A stretch of 64,000 bases of DNA, taken from positions 54,544 through 118,543 of the forward strand of contig NZ_AUCV01000019.1 in NCBI RefSeq assembly GCF_000429945.1, given 5' to 3'. The number at the start of each line of letters is the position of its first letter. The stretch's first letter is position 1. A model generated the notes under the pieces. The model was not told the origin of the DNA. It saw only the letters and a program-made list of their open reading frames with translations, and made no database searches. A program made the position numbers and the translations under genes. Source of the stretch: Desulfogranum japonicum DSM 18378 (GTDB lineage Bacteria; Desulfobacterota; Desulfobulbia; Desulfobulbales; Desulfobulbaceae). Below, in pieces: positions 20,156 to 29,368 of this stretch.

Positions 20156-20500
20156 ATGAAACCAAAATTTGCATATATTTACTTAAGCTTTAAAGGAACG
20201 CTTCCTTTGAAAGGATATTGGATTTATTGGAATATGCCTTTTCTTGTATTAGCAATTATAGATTACTTCTTGGCAAGACGTGCTATCACATTAGAATCAA
20301 ATTTTTTCCAAATTATCAACTTACTTATTATTTGGCCATTTTTAGCTATATCTGTAAAGCGATTACATGATTTAGATAAATCTGGATGGTGGATTTTGAT
20401 TAACTTAGTTCCCGTTATAGGCTCTGCTATATTTTGGCTTATTTTAAGCTTGATGCCAGGAGCAAAAGTAATAAATGATTATTATGAAGAAAAAATTTAA
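20156..20500 (+). CDS. DUF805 membrane protein
   Basis: The 114-residue inner-membrane protein has three or four helices and the typical DUF805 motif KRLHDLDKSGWW (residues ~79-90). Function of the family is unknown. The gene is visibly more AT-rich than its neighbours, suggesting recent acquisition. Confidence 0.85.
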   Translation: MKPKFAYIYLSFKGTLPLKGYWIYWNMPFLVLAIIDYFLARRAITLESNFFQIINLLIIWPFLAISVKRLHDLDKSGWWILINLVPVIGSAIFWLILSLMPGAKVINDYYEEKI

Positions 20501-20606
20501 TCACTCGTTACCCCTGAACCGCTGAACTACGCGGTTGGATGAACTCCAGGTAAGTTGAAAAAGAATAAATATTGCCCAATTGGATCTACAGGGAAGGCGC
20601 AGGTTA

Positions 20607-21305
20607 TCAAACCAACAGGTATTTCCTGCGCACCTCGTCATTTTCACGAAGTTCCTGAATGGTTCCATGATATCTGATGCTACCGTTGTCGATCACGTAA
20701 GCGCGGTCAGAGAGCCGTAAGGCCATCTTCTGATTCTGTTCGGCCAGGAGTACGGTAAGGCCGGCTTCCTTGAGAGAAGAGATCTGCTCTTCCAGCGTTT
20801 TCACCACAAGGGGAGCCAGCCCCTCAGTGGGCTCATCCAGAAGAAGGAGCTTTGGATTGGTCATGAGCGCACGGGCAATGGTGAGCATCTGCTGTTCGCC
20901 TCCGGAAAGGAGGCCAGCTTTACGGTGAGCTATAGGAGCCAATGGCGGGAAAAACTCAAATAGCCGGTCACGGGTCCATTGCGGTTTTCGTTTGGAGACA
21001 CCTTCTACGATATCCAGATTTTCAGCCACCGTGAGATCAGCAAACACCCGGCGATCGTCAGGCACGTAGCCAAGTCCGAGGCGGGCGATCTCAAAGGGCT
21101 TTTTACCGCTGAGGTCTTGATCTTCAAAAAGGACTTTCCCTTGTCTGGGCGGATTGAGGCCCATAATACCTCGCATGGTAGTGCTTTTTCCAGCCCCATT
21201 TCGCCCTAGAAGGCATACAACTTCCCCGGGATGAACCTCCAGGGACACCTCGAATAGAATGTGGCTCAAACCGTAATAAACATGGATTCCTTCAACCTTC
21301 AGCAT
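20607..21305 (-). CDS. livF: Branched-chain amino-acid ABC transporter ATPase
   Basis: The 232-residue ABC ATPase has Walker A GRNGAGKST, the signature LLSGGEQQM, Walker B LLLLDEP and the LivF-specific AEQN switch region. It overlaps the livG stop by 7 nt and is the last gene of the livKHMGF operon. With LivG it would power a heteromeric importer of branched-chain amino acids or related amides and ureas. Confidence 0.95.
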   Translation of the reverse strand: MLKVEGIHVYYGLSHILFEVSLEVHPGEVVCLLGRNGAGKSTTMRGIMGLNPPRQGKVLFEDQDLSGKKPFEIARLGLGYVPDDRRVFADLTVAENLDIVEGVSKRKPQWTRDRLFEFFPPLAPIAHRKAGLLSGGEQQMLTIARALMTNPKLLLLDEPTEGLAPLVVKTLEEQISSLKEAGLTVLLAEQNQKMALRLSDRAYVIDNGSIRYHGTIQELRENDEVRRKYLLV

Positions 21306-22039
21306 TCATCATCTCCAAGATATGCGGCCCTGACTTCGGGATGATTCCGCACAGCATCGGGCCGGTCCTGGATCAGGGTTCTGCCGTGCTGCATGACCAT
21401 TATCTGGTCGGCCAGGGTAAAAACCATCTCCATATCATGCTCGCAGAAAACAAGAGTGATTCCCATCTCGCTCCTGAGCCGACGCATCAGTTGCAGGACA
21501 ATTTCAGTTTCTTCAGGGGACATGCCTGCAGTTGGCTCATCCAGGATCAGCAACTCAGGCCGATTGCCCAAAGCCACAGCAATTTCTAGGACCTTGCGGT
21601 CACCGTGCGACAGGGTGCCGCTGATACGTCCGGCCTTATCGCCAAGTCCTACAGTTTGCAGGATTTCCCTGGTTTCCTTTACCGCCATGCGCCGAGCATT
21701 GGCAAACAGATTAAAGGACCGGCGCTGCCGGGACAGAACCGCCACGCGTACATTTTCAAAAACATCCAGACGGTCAAACACATTTACCACCTGATACGAC
21801 CGGCTGATACCCAACCGGCAAATAGCATACGGAGGCAGGCTGACAATATCCTTATCCTTGAACCGGATGCTGCCACGATCCGGCGTAATCTGACCGGTGA
21901 TCAAATGAAACAGGGTTGTTTTGCCTGCACCGTTGGGCCCAATAACAGCAGTAATCTCTCCCTGAGCGGCATGAAGATGGGCATCACTCACCGCCATGAA
22001 CCCGTCAAATGATTTCTGAAGTGCTGTAACCTGCAGCAT
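21299..22039 (-). CDS. livG: Branched-chain amino-acid ABC transporter ATPase
   Basis: From the ATG at 22039 (MLQVTALQKSFDGFMAVSDA) the protein has 246 residues with Walker A GPNGAGKTT, signature TLSHGDRK (a common LivG variant), Walker B LLILDEP and the H-switch EHDM. The open frame continues upstream to 22411, but that part is an out-of-frame shadow of livM. GGAGGAGA precedes the chosen start, 2 bp after the livM stop. Confidence 0.95.
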   Translation of the reverse strand: MLQVTALQKSFDGFMAVSDAHLHAAQGEITAVIGPNGAGKTTLFHLITGQITPDRGSIRFKDKDIVSLPPYAICRLGISRSYQVVNVFDRLDVFENVRVAVLSRQRRSFNLFANARRMAVKETREILQTVGLGDKAGRISGTLSHGDRKVLEIAVALGNRPELLILDEPTAGMSPEETEIVLQLMRRLRSEMGITLVFCEHDMEMVFTLADQIMVMQHGRTLIQDRPDAVRNHPEVRAAYLGDDEC

Positions 22040-22041
22040 TG

Positions 22042-22986
22042 TCAGTTCTCCTCCGAACGGGAAATCTTTATCCATCGTTCCATAAAAAATCCAAGTACCC
22101 CCTGGGGCAGCAACAGGATGAGCATCATGAGCACAATTCCCAGCACCATGGTCCAGTACTCGGTGTAGATCCCTACAAAGGTCTGAAGGGACACAATAAC
22201 CGCAGCTCCCAGCATGGGGCCGAAAAAGGTGAACCAGCCCCCCAACAGACACATGATCAGAATCTCCAGGGAAAGGGTCCAGAACATCAGTTCCGGGAAA
22301 ACCGAACCTTCCACCGTAACAAACAGACTTCCTGCGATTCCGGCAAAGGCTCCCGCAATGACCATGCCTATAAGCTGGTGAACGCGGACATTGACACCAA
22401 TGGCCTCGCACCGGACAGGATTGTCCCGAACGGCCTGAAAAGTCATACCAAAGGGGGAACGGATAATCCGGTAGAGAATGAACAGAGAAACCACTGTGAC
22501 AGCCAGGGTAAAATAGTACGCCCCGACCCCTGAAGAGATCGCATCCGGTACGGGAATACCGTGGATGCCGTCATCACCTCCGGTAAAATTATACCAGCGG
22601 TAAACGATGGTCCAGACCAGAGAGCCCAGGGAAATCTGCAGCATACCGAAATAGAGTTTCGAAAGGCGCACACACACCACCCCAATAAGTAAACTCAGGA
22701 TACCTCCGGCAAGGGGAGCAGCAGCGAAAGCCACCCAGGCAGGGGACCCGGTTTTGGTCAGTACCAGGGCAGTGGCATATGCTCCGGTGCCATAAAACAC
22801 GGCATGGTGGAACTGATACATGCCCCCAAATCCCAGCAGCAGGTTGAGACTGGTGGCAAGAAGCCCCTGTATGAGTATGAGGGAGACCAGGTAGATATAA
22901 AAACGTGTGCCGAACTGCGGCAGAAACGCCAAGGCCAACAACAGTACTGCAGGGATCACCAGAGCTTGAAAACGGGATTGAGTCAT
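22042..22986 (-). CDS. livM: Branched-chain amino-acid ABC transporter permease
   Basis: The 314-residue permease (from MTQSRFQALVIP) has about nine transmembrane helices and the LivM-type cytoplasmic loop (AVRDNPVRCEAIGVNV). The start at 22986 is preceded by TAAGG; an in-frame ATG at 22998 overlapping livH is possible. It pairs with LivH as the membrane channel. Confidence 0.93.
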   Translation of the reverse strand: MTQSRFQALVIPAVLLLALAFLPQFGTRFYIYLVSLILIQGLLATSLNLLLGFGGMYQFHHAVFYGTGAYATALVLTKTGSPAWVAFAAAPLAGGILSLLIGVVCVRLSKLYFGMLQISLGSLVWTIVYRWYNFTGGDDGIHGIPVPDAISSGVGAYYFTLAVTVVSLFILYRIIRSPFGMTFQAVRDNPVRCEAIGVNVRVHQLIGMVIAGAFAGIAGSLFVTVEGSVFPELMFWTLSLEILIMCLLGGWFTFFGPMLGAAVIVSLQTFVGIYTEYWTMVLGIVLMMLILLLPQGVLGFFMERWIKISRSEEN

Positions 22987-22991
22987 AAACC

Positions 22992-23888
22992 TTACCATGT
23001 GGATTTGAGCAGTCCCTTGGGCCGAACGAGCAACACTGTTACCACAGCCGCATACGGGAACACTATGGCAAACTGAGGACAAATCAGGATACCGACGGAA
23101 TCGGTCAGTCCAAAAATCAGGGCTCCCAGGAGTGCCCCCCAGATATTACCAAGTCCACCCACTATAATGATAAGAAAGGTTTCAATGATAATGGCATGAT
23201 CCATGCCCTGGGTAATGTTCTGGGTAGGGGCAACCAGAGCTCCTCCCAAGCCGGCTAGAAAACAGCCAATGACGAAGACACTGGAAAAAACACGACTGAC
23301 ATTGATTCCCACAGCGCCTACCATTTCCCTGTCCACAGCCGCTGCACGGGCAATTTTACCTATCTTTGTCCGGTTGGTCAGCCACCACAACCCCAGAGCC
23401 ACCACCGGTCCAAGCATCAGCAGAAAAAGATTGTATCGAGGAAAAGGCAGCCCAAATATGGTTACAAACCCCTTAAGAACCTCAGGTGGAGACAAAGAAC
23501 GGTAATCTGCCCCCCAAATCAGTTTAACCATGTCATTGAACACCAATGTCAGAGAAAAGGTGAACAATAGCAACATCAGGTGTTCCCGGTCATACAGGTG
23601 CCGGAAAATACCCCGCTCTACTGCAAAGCTGACGGCAGCAACAAGAACAGGGGCCACAATCAAAGCAAGCCAGAAGCCAAATGCCCCGCCTCCCAGGGCC
23701 ATAGCCACGCTATAGGTGACAAAAGCACCTATCATATATAAGGAGCCATGGGCAAGGTTTGGAATGCGCAACACTCCCAGTACCAGGCTGAGTCCAGAGG
23801 CCACAATAAACAAAATCGTTGTCCGGCTCAGTCCCACCAGAATCTGCTGCCCCAGGGCGCTCAGTGTCAAATTCGCGGCAAAATCCAT
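22992..23888 (-). CDS. livH: Branched-chain amino-acid ABC transporter permease
   Basis: The 298-residue integral membrane permease carries the LivH features RIPNLAHGSLYM near residue 42 and the loop RAAAVDREMVGAVGINV. It starts 3 bp after the binding-protein stop, so the operon is tightly packed. Confidence 0.94.
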   Translation of the reverse strand: MDFAANLTLSALGQQILVGLSRTTILFIVASGLSLVLGVLRIPNLAHGSLYMIGAFVTYSVAMALGGGAFGFWLALIVAPVLVAAVSFAVERGIFRHLYDREHLMLLLFTFSLTLVFNDMVKLIWGADYRSLSPPEVLKGFVTIFGLPFPRYNLFLLMLGPVVALGLWWLTNRTKIGKIARAAAVDREMVGAVGINVSRVFSSVFVIGCFLAGLGGALVAPTQNITQGMDHAIIIETFLIIIVGGLGNIWGALLGALIFGLTDSVGILICPQFAIVFPYAAVVTVLLVRPKGLLKSTW

Positions 23889-23891
23889 GGG

Positions 23892-25088
23892 TTATTGCCC
23901 GCGAGCTGCCTTGATCTCATCCATGCTAGGCATCACTTGATCGCCAGGAATGGTTACGATGTCTGAGGCTTTGAGGAAGTCGTATTCAGGTACTTTTTGG
24001 GTAATGCCCATGAACATGGGAAACATCACCTGATGGTCACCTCCTCGCATGGTGAGAGGTCCCACCGGTGAATCGACAGTCATGTCCTCCAGAGCATCAA
24101 TGAGCTTTTCCGTATCCACCTTTCCCGCCTTTTTATACCCTTCGACGATAAACTTGGCAGTGACATACCCATACATGGCTCCCACTTTGGGTGGCCGGCC
24201 ATAGGCGGACTGGAAGCTTTCCACAAATGATTTATTTTCTGCGGTTTCAGGATAGTAGAAAAAATAATTGGAGGTACCGATAACATTTTCCGGAGCCTCC
24301 TGTCCCAAAGGCATGAGGGTGGACAATTCTGTTGCTGTATGCATGAAAAACGGAACTTTCTGATTGAATCCCGTAGCCTGGGCTGCCTTCAGAAAGGGTA
24401 CGCAATCCCGGCCACCTGTGGCAATAATCACCGCGTCGGGCTTGGCAGCCAGCATAGCTGTAATATATGGAGTGAAATCAGGCTCTCCCACCTTCCACCA
24501 GGATTGCCCAAGGAGTTCAACTTCCGGCTTGAGCTTTTTGAGGTTGTCCCAGACACCTTCGGCAATGGCATGGCCGTATTCATAATCATCCCCGGCGATC
24601 CAGTATTTGACATAGGGCTTTTGAGCAAGTCCAACAGCCGCCGCTTTTCCGGCCATGGTAGTGTTCTCATTCATGCCGAAGACATAACGGTTGCCCTTCT
24701 CTCCGGTAATCTTAGCGCTTTTGGAAAAGGTGGAAAAAAATGGTATTTTTTCCTTGGCGGACAGATCAGCCAGGGCCAGGGCCAGGGCTGAGTTGATGGT
24801 ACCCATCAGAATGTCCACACCTTCCCGCATGATCAGTTCCTTGGCTTCCCGAAGGCCCAGATCTACTTTAAACTTACTGTCCCTGGTAGTGAATTCGATG
24901 GGTGTGCCCAATACTCCGCCGGCACCATTCACCTGATCCACATACAGCTTAAAGCCGTCGCGCACATCATTGGTATAGGTGCTGGCCGGGCCTGAATAGC
25001 AGTCCACGATACCAACTTTGATAGCCTTAGCCCATGCTGACGAACATATCAGTGCCAGCATTCCAGCAATCAACACAACCTTTTTCAT
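23892..25088 (-). CDS. Periplasmic amino-acid-type substrate-binding protein (LivK/UrtA-like)
   Basis: The start at 25088 (MKKVVLIAGMLALICSSAWA, a clean signal peptide) has GAGGAG upstream. The mature ~378-residue protein is a type I periplasmic binding fold (AIKVGIVDCYSGPASTYTND at its N-terminus, GTINSALALALADL in the first lobe). It is first in the livKHMGF operon. The family binds leucine, isoleucine and valine, but many members bind amides, urea or aromatic acids, so substrate is open. Confidence 0.92.
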   Translation of the reverse strand: MKKVVLIAGMLALICSSAWAKAIKVGIVDCYSGPASTYTNDVRDGFKLYVDQVNGAGGVLGTPIEFTTRDSKFKVDLGLREAKELIMREGVDILMGTINSALALALADLSAKEKIPFFSTFSKSAKITGEKGNRYVFGMNENTTMAGKAAAVGLAQKPYVKYWIAGDDYEYGHAIAEGVWDNLKKLKPEVELLGQSWWKVGEPDFTPYITAMLAAKPDAVIIATGGRDCVPFLKAAQATGFNQKVPFFMHTATELSTLMPLGQEAPENVIGTSNYFFYYPETAENKSFVESFQSAYGRPPKVGAMYGYVTAKFIVEGYKKAGKVDTEKLIDALEDMTVDSPVGPLTMRGGDHQVMFPMFMGITQKVPEYDFLKASDIVTIPGDQVMPSMDEIKAARGQ

Positions 25089-25144
25089 AGTTCTCCTCAC
25101 GCCATTGTTAAATCAAGTATACTGAACCGCCCCTTTTAACAAAT

Positions 25145-25745
25145 ATGGGGCAATCCGTCATCGAAGAATTTCTGATATTGATACCCCATCAAGGTAGCCA
25201 AAGACATGGATACGGCCATGGAAACCTGTGATCAGACACCCTGGCAAACCTATGAGACCCTGCCACCCCATTTGGACTAGATACTTGTGCTATCAAGCAC
25301 ATGTGCTCTTCGAGGTATACAAAATTGACCTATATTGGGAATGATCTGGTCCTCTCCAAAAATGCACCACTGGCCCGGGAAGGAATCCCTCTCTAGGGGC
25401 TACGGAAAAAATAAATCATCCAATCTTGCTCGTCTCTCAACTCGGTAACGTCGCCTCGTCAATGACTCAATACGGCCAGTATGGAACCATTGACGCGACA
25501 ACGTTACCAAACCGATATCCTACGCAATGTTTGGATATTTATTATTTTCCGCGACCCTAAGTCTTCTGCTCCTTATTCCTGGAGACCAACAACAACCAGG
25601 AACGTATTGAAGAAACGGCATTTTTGTACAATCACTGACGACGGCCGAAGGATTGGATATTTTACCCTATCACCGTCTGGGTGAACCAAAATGGAGGCAG
25701 CTTGATAAAGTAAACCCAATGGATGTCATCACTCCAACCGGGTAA
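25145..25745 (+). pseudogene. Decayed glycyl-radical-enzyme activase (radical SAM)
   Basis: Translating across frames recovers typical pyruvate-formate-lyase-activase pieces in order: KVAKDMDTAMETC near 25190-25230, IKHMCSSRYTKLTYIGNDL near 25295-25350, LLIPGD at ~25570, NNQERIEETAFL at ~25590-25625, and LDILPYHRLGEPKWRQLDK ending near 25710, with a stop at ~25745. At least three frameshifts and an internal stop separate them, and a palindromic element is inserted between GIPL and LLIPG. The N-terminal CxxxCxxC cluster half is gone. No glycyl-radical enzyme gene remains nearby. Confidence 0.75.
25395..25558 (-). mobile_element. MITE-like palindromic element, copy B
   Basis: About 164 bp, the inverse complement of the element at 5315-5476 with scattered differences. 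Both ends abut TA (CTCTA before, CCCTA after), compatible with the TA target duplication of IS630/Tc1-mariner-type elements. It sits inside the activase pseudogene, which gives the insertion a recognisable target. Confidence 0.75.
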
Positions 25746-25956
25746 CAATCTTTATCTGCTAGGAGTCTATCGGCAAATCGCATTTTTTCCCCAGATTAAG
25801 GCCTTTTCAGGAAATCAAGTATAGGGAAAAAGTATGTTCTCCGACAACCCCCCAGGCTCTTACTCAGAAACATTTGGAACTCGTTCATGTGGACAGGTCT
25901 CACCCCACCCACATGAACGAATGCCTGTCAGGGAAAAACGATTATGAAGAAAATAA

Positions 25957-26502
25957 TCATGTACCAGAATCCATGAGTGGGCCGACAAATCGCTGCACAA
26001 AGCTTAGATATTCACGCCCACCATTGGTACGACGCTGAATTGATCGATAGACAGACGCCATGACTTTAACAATCTGCTCCCAGGGAACATCTCTCAATTC
26101 CTCCTCGATTATACTGCTCATTTTCTCATAGTGTTCCCTTAAAGCAGGGTCGGTTAAAGAATGCCCGGCCCCCTCAAAATGATGGACATCAAAGAACGCC
26201 TCCAGCAACTGCAGGGCTGTTCTATCTGTAAAATTTCCTTGCGTTTCAACGTCAAAGGTACAAAATATCGACTCAACCACTTGACCTACACTTTGCAGTT
26301 CTATTGACGTAGACATCTGCTCAGTCCCGTAAAAGGGGACTTTGCGGTAATTCTTTTTCTCAGCACTGCCGCTAAAAAAACTACACCCCGTGCATGTTGC
26401 AGCATCACGAATCTCACCGCAGCATTTACTGCATATCCACGCCCCATTGGCTTGACATTTCCGTTTTCCCTTCCGGGATTCACAGGTCAAACATTTAGCC
26501 AC
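25957..26502 (-). CDS. Small protein with Cys-rich zinc-binding-like N-terminus
   Basis: I do not recognise this 181-residue family. It starts with GTG at 26502 behind AAGGGGGAA. The first ~42 residues hold eight cysteines in pairs (CLTC at 4-7, C at 16, CSKCC at 24-28, CTGC at 37-40), suggesting two zinc sites. Residues ~60-181 form a helical domain without Cys pairs. It could be a nucleic-acid- or protein-binding protein. It stands alone, downstream of the MFS exporter on the same strand. Confidence 0.7.
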   Translation of the reverse strand: MAKCLTCESRKGKRKCQANGAWICSKCCGEIRDAATCTGCSFFSGSAEKKNYRKVPFYGTEQMSTSIELQSVGQVVESIFCTFDVETQGNFTDRTALQLLEAFFDVHHFEGAGHSLTDPALREHYEKMSSIIEEELRDVPWEQIVKVMASVYRSIQRRTNGGREYLSFVQRFVGPLMDSGT

Positions 26503-26584
26503 GCTATTCCCCCTTATAAAATTTTTTCAAGTCGAACCAATATACACATTTTCAGTCTGGACATTCTCTTTTTCACGCCCCTTT

Positions 26585-27793
26585 CTATACCCTATAAAGG
26601 GCAAATTTTCGATTACGAACCAGAAGCCACAGGAACCCCCCGATCAATCCCACCATAAACTGGATAGCTCCAAGGGACTCGATAAGATGATGGGGGCAGA
26701 GTGAAACCAGAAACATACCTAAGCTGCCCATGATCATGCTGAAAAAGTTAATCAGCGCCGAGGCGGACCCCGTGTCGTGATCCTGCTGGTCGAGCATAAG
26801 ATTTACCCCTGGCACCCGCATGGTAATAACTGCCAGGGTTGCAGGAGCAAGAGCCAGAGCAAAGAGCCACGGAGACAGATGCCCAAGGGTACCGACAACA
26901 ATACCACAACACATCAACAACACAAAACAGCCCGAAATAATGACCTTAGTTTGAAGATGCTTTGACAACTTCATATAAAGCATTGGCCCTACCATCGCAA
27001 AAAGTGCATTAAAAGCAAAGAAAAAACTAAATCTCTGCGGGCTCAATCCAAATCCGGAGATATAAATAAATGATGATGATGCCAAAAAGGCCATCATGGC
27101 CATGGGAACCAGGCAGAAGATGACCAGCAGAAATATAAATCCAGGATTCTTCAGTACCACAGCCAAACGCCCCCAGGAACAAACAATAGAACCTGAATAT
27201 TTTTCGTCCAACGTTTCCTGGAACAAAAAGGTAATCAAAGCCGCTACTGCACCAATACCGGAAAGAACCAGAAACACCATCCGCCAGGATGCTATTTTCA
27301 AGAGAAAGGCACCAAGTACCGGAGCTACCATGGGAGCGATAATCACCATGGACATCACCGTTGCCATGACTTTCTCACGTTCGCGACCATCATAGAGATC
27401 TTTAACAATTGCCGTTGCCACCACAGTAATAGCGCTTCCACCGAATGCCTGCAGAATACGTGATACAATAAGCTGCTCGATATTCAGGGAGGAGGCACAG
27501 AAAATACTGGCGATAATGTACCCACCGATACCTGCCAGCAAAATGGGTTTACGACCAAATTTCTCACTAAGAGGCCCCCAGAAAAGCAAGCCCCCTGCAT
27601 AAAAAACAAAAAACATACTCAGTGTCATATTCACCTTGGAATGACTGGTAGCCAACGCTTCGACCATCTGCGGCATAGCTGGCAAATATAGATCGGTTGA
27701 AAGTGGAGGAAAGGCGCTTATCAGTGCCAGGAACAGCAAGGTTCCTGTATTACCAAGATTTTTTTGTGGTTTTTTCAAAGAGGTTCTCCTCAT
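26585..27793 (-). CDS. Bcr/CflA-family multidrug MFS transporter
   Basis: The 402-residue protein (from MRRTSLKK) has 12 predicted helices, the family opening FPPLSTDLYLPAMPQM and MFS motif A (GPLSEKFGRKP) in the loop between TM2 and TM3. It would export drugs by proton antiport. An in-frame TTG at 27823 would add ten residues. It is divergent from eutB. Confidence 0.9.
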   Translation of the reverse strand: MRRTSLKKPQKNLGNTGTLLFLALISAFPPLSTDLYLPAMPQMVEALATSHSKVNMTLSMFFVFYAGGLLFWGPLSEKFGRKPILLAGIGGYIIASIFCASSLNIEQLIVSRILQAFGGSAITVVATAIVKDLYDGREREKVMATVMSMVIIAPMVAPVLGAFLLKIASWRMVFLVLSGIGAVAALITFLFQETLDEKYSGSIVCSWGRLAVVLKNPGFIFLLVIFCLVPMAMMAFLASSSFIYISGFGLSPQRFSFFFAFNALFAMVGPMLYMKLSKHLQTKVIISGCFVLLMCCGIVVGTLGHLSPWLFALALAPATLAVITMRVPGVNLMLDQQDHDTGSASALINFFSMIMGSLGMFLVSLCPHHLIESLGAIQFMVGLIGGFLWLLVRNRKFALYRV

Positions 27794-28012
27794 CGAGCAT
27801 AAATATTTTTTTCCTAAAAACAACAGGTTTTGTGCATTTTTTTTGCATGTCTATTTACCTGACACAATATGCCTTGTAACAACCTATTGTTTTTATGTAC
27901 ATCCATTAACACGCAACCCAACAATTACGCAGAAAAAATTCCATTTTTGAAATAAAACATAACTATACAGCACAAAATTGTTCTAAACCCATCTCAAATC
28001 ATCCATGTTGTA

Positions 28013-29368
28013 ATGAAACACACATCACTGAAAAAACTCCTTGCTTTGGCCTCCCCCTTACGATCCGGCGATGTACTTGCTGGCATTGCTGCGGAAAACG
28101 AAGAAAAACGTGTCCGGGCGCAAATGACGCTTGCAGAAGTACCGCTCAAAAGATTTCTTGAAGAACCGGTTATCCCGTATGAAGAAGACGAGGTTACCCG
28201 CCTGATTCTGGATGAACATGACCAGGAAGCCTTTGCCCCTATTAGCAGTCTTACGGTGGGTGACTTTCGAAACTGGCTGCTTTCCGATGTGGCCGACAGT
28301 GTAACGCTTGCAAAGCTTGCCCCTGCCATTACTCCCGAAATGGCTGCTGCGGTGTCCAAGCTGATGCGGCTGCAGGACCTTATTCTGGTGGCATCGAAAT
28401 GCAGAATAACAACGAAATTTCGGAATACCATAGGAACACCGGGTACATTTTCAGTACGCCTGCAGCCCAACCACCCCACCGACGATCTCACTGGGATTGC
28501 TGCATCCACCCTTGATGGCCTGTGTTACGGATGCGGAGATGCCGTAATCGGCATTAACCCTGCCACAGACAACATAGACAATATCTGCAACCTGCTTCAC
28601 ATGCTCAGCGACCTGATAGAGAACTACTCTATCCCCACTCAAAGCTGTGTACTAACCCATGTGACCACCACTTTAGAAGCCATAGAAAGAGGTGCACCTG
28701 TTGATCTCTGTTTTCAATCCATCGCCGGTACCCAGAAGGCAAATACCGGCTTCGGCATTAACCTGGCCCTTCTGCAACAGGCCCACGAGGCCACCCTGGC
28801 ACTCAATCGCGGCACGGTTGGCACCAATGTCATGTATTTTGAAACCGGCCAGGGAAGTGCATTATCTGCGAATGCCCATCACGGAGTAGATCAACAGACT
28901 CTTGAGGCACGGGCTTATGCAGTTGCCAGGAAATTCAGTCCCCTGCTGGTCAATACAGTGGTGGGATTTATCGGACCGGAGTATCTCTATGACGGTAAAC
29001 AGATCCAGCGGGCAGGTCTGGAGGACCACTTCTGCGGCAAACTTCTCGGGCTGCCCATGGGAGTTGATATCTGCTATACCAACCACGCCGAGGCAGATCA
29101 GGACGACATGGACACCTTGCTCACCCTGCTCGGAACAGCAGGATGCACGTTCATCATGGGTGTTCCGGGTGCTGACGATATCATGCTCAATTACCAGTCC
29201 ACCTCCTTTCACGATGCCGCCTACATACGCAAGCTCCTGGGATTGCGCGCAGCACCTGAATTTGAAAACTGGCTGCAGTCCATGTCCATCCACTCAAAGA
29301 CCGGGAGCCTGCAACCCATTCTGAAATCCAACAGACTCCTTGAACTCTCAGCAAAAAAAATATCATGA
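28013..29368 (+). CDS. eutB: Ethanolamine ammonia-lyase, large subunit
   Basis: The 451-residue protein matches EutB along its full length, including the N-terminal regulatory segment and the barrel with FETGQGSALSANAHHG (residues ~282-297). With EutC it forms the adenosylcobalamin-dependent enzyme that splits ethanolamine to acetaldehyde and ammonia. No eutA reactivase, eutH transporter or microcompartment shell gene is present here, so the product is presumably handled in the open cytoplasm or by genes elsewhere. Confidence 0.96.
   Translation: MKHTSLKKLLALASPLRSGDVLAGIAAENEEKRVRAQMTLAEVPLKRFLEEPVIPYEEDEVTRLILDEHDQEAFAPISSLTVGDFRNWLLSDVADSVTLAKLAPAITPEMAAAVSKLMRLQDLILVASKCRITTKFRNTIGTPGTFSVRLQPNHPTDDLTGIAASTLDGLCYGCGDAVIGINPATDNIDNICNLLHMLSDLIENYSIPTQSCVLTHVTTTLEAIERGAPVDLCFQSIAGTQKANTGFGINLALLQQAHEATLALNRGTVGTNVMYFETGQGSALSANAHHGVDQQTLEARAYAVARKFSPLLVNTVVGFIGPEYLYDGKQIQRAGLEDHFCGKLLGLPMGVDICYTNHAEADQDDMDTLLTLLGTAGCTFIMGVPGADDIMLNYQSTSFHDAAYIRKLLGLRAAPEFENWLQSMSIHSKTGSLQPILKSNRLLELSAKKIS

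Larger units (their letters stand above)
25101..25956. other. Gene-poor region with a pseudogene and a repeat element
   Basis: It contains the activase pseudogene (about 25145-25745) and the palindromic element inserted in it (25395-25558). Outside those I see no gene; about 200 bp before 25957 appear empty. Confidence 0.6.

Noticed and set aside
22040..22411. N-terminal extension of livG
   Set aside because: The extra residues are low-complexity His/Cys/Arg-rich sequence read out of frame from livM; the family start and a good ribosome-binding site are at 22039.
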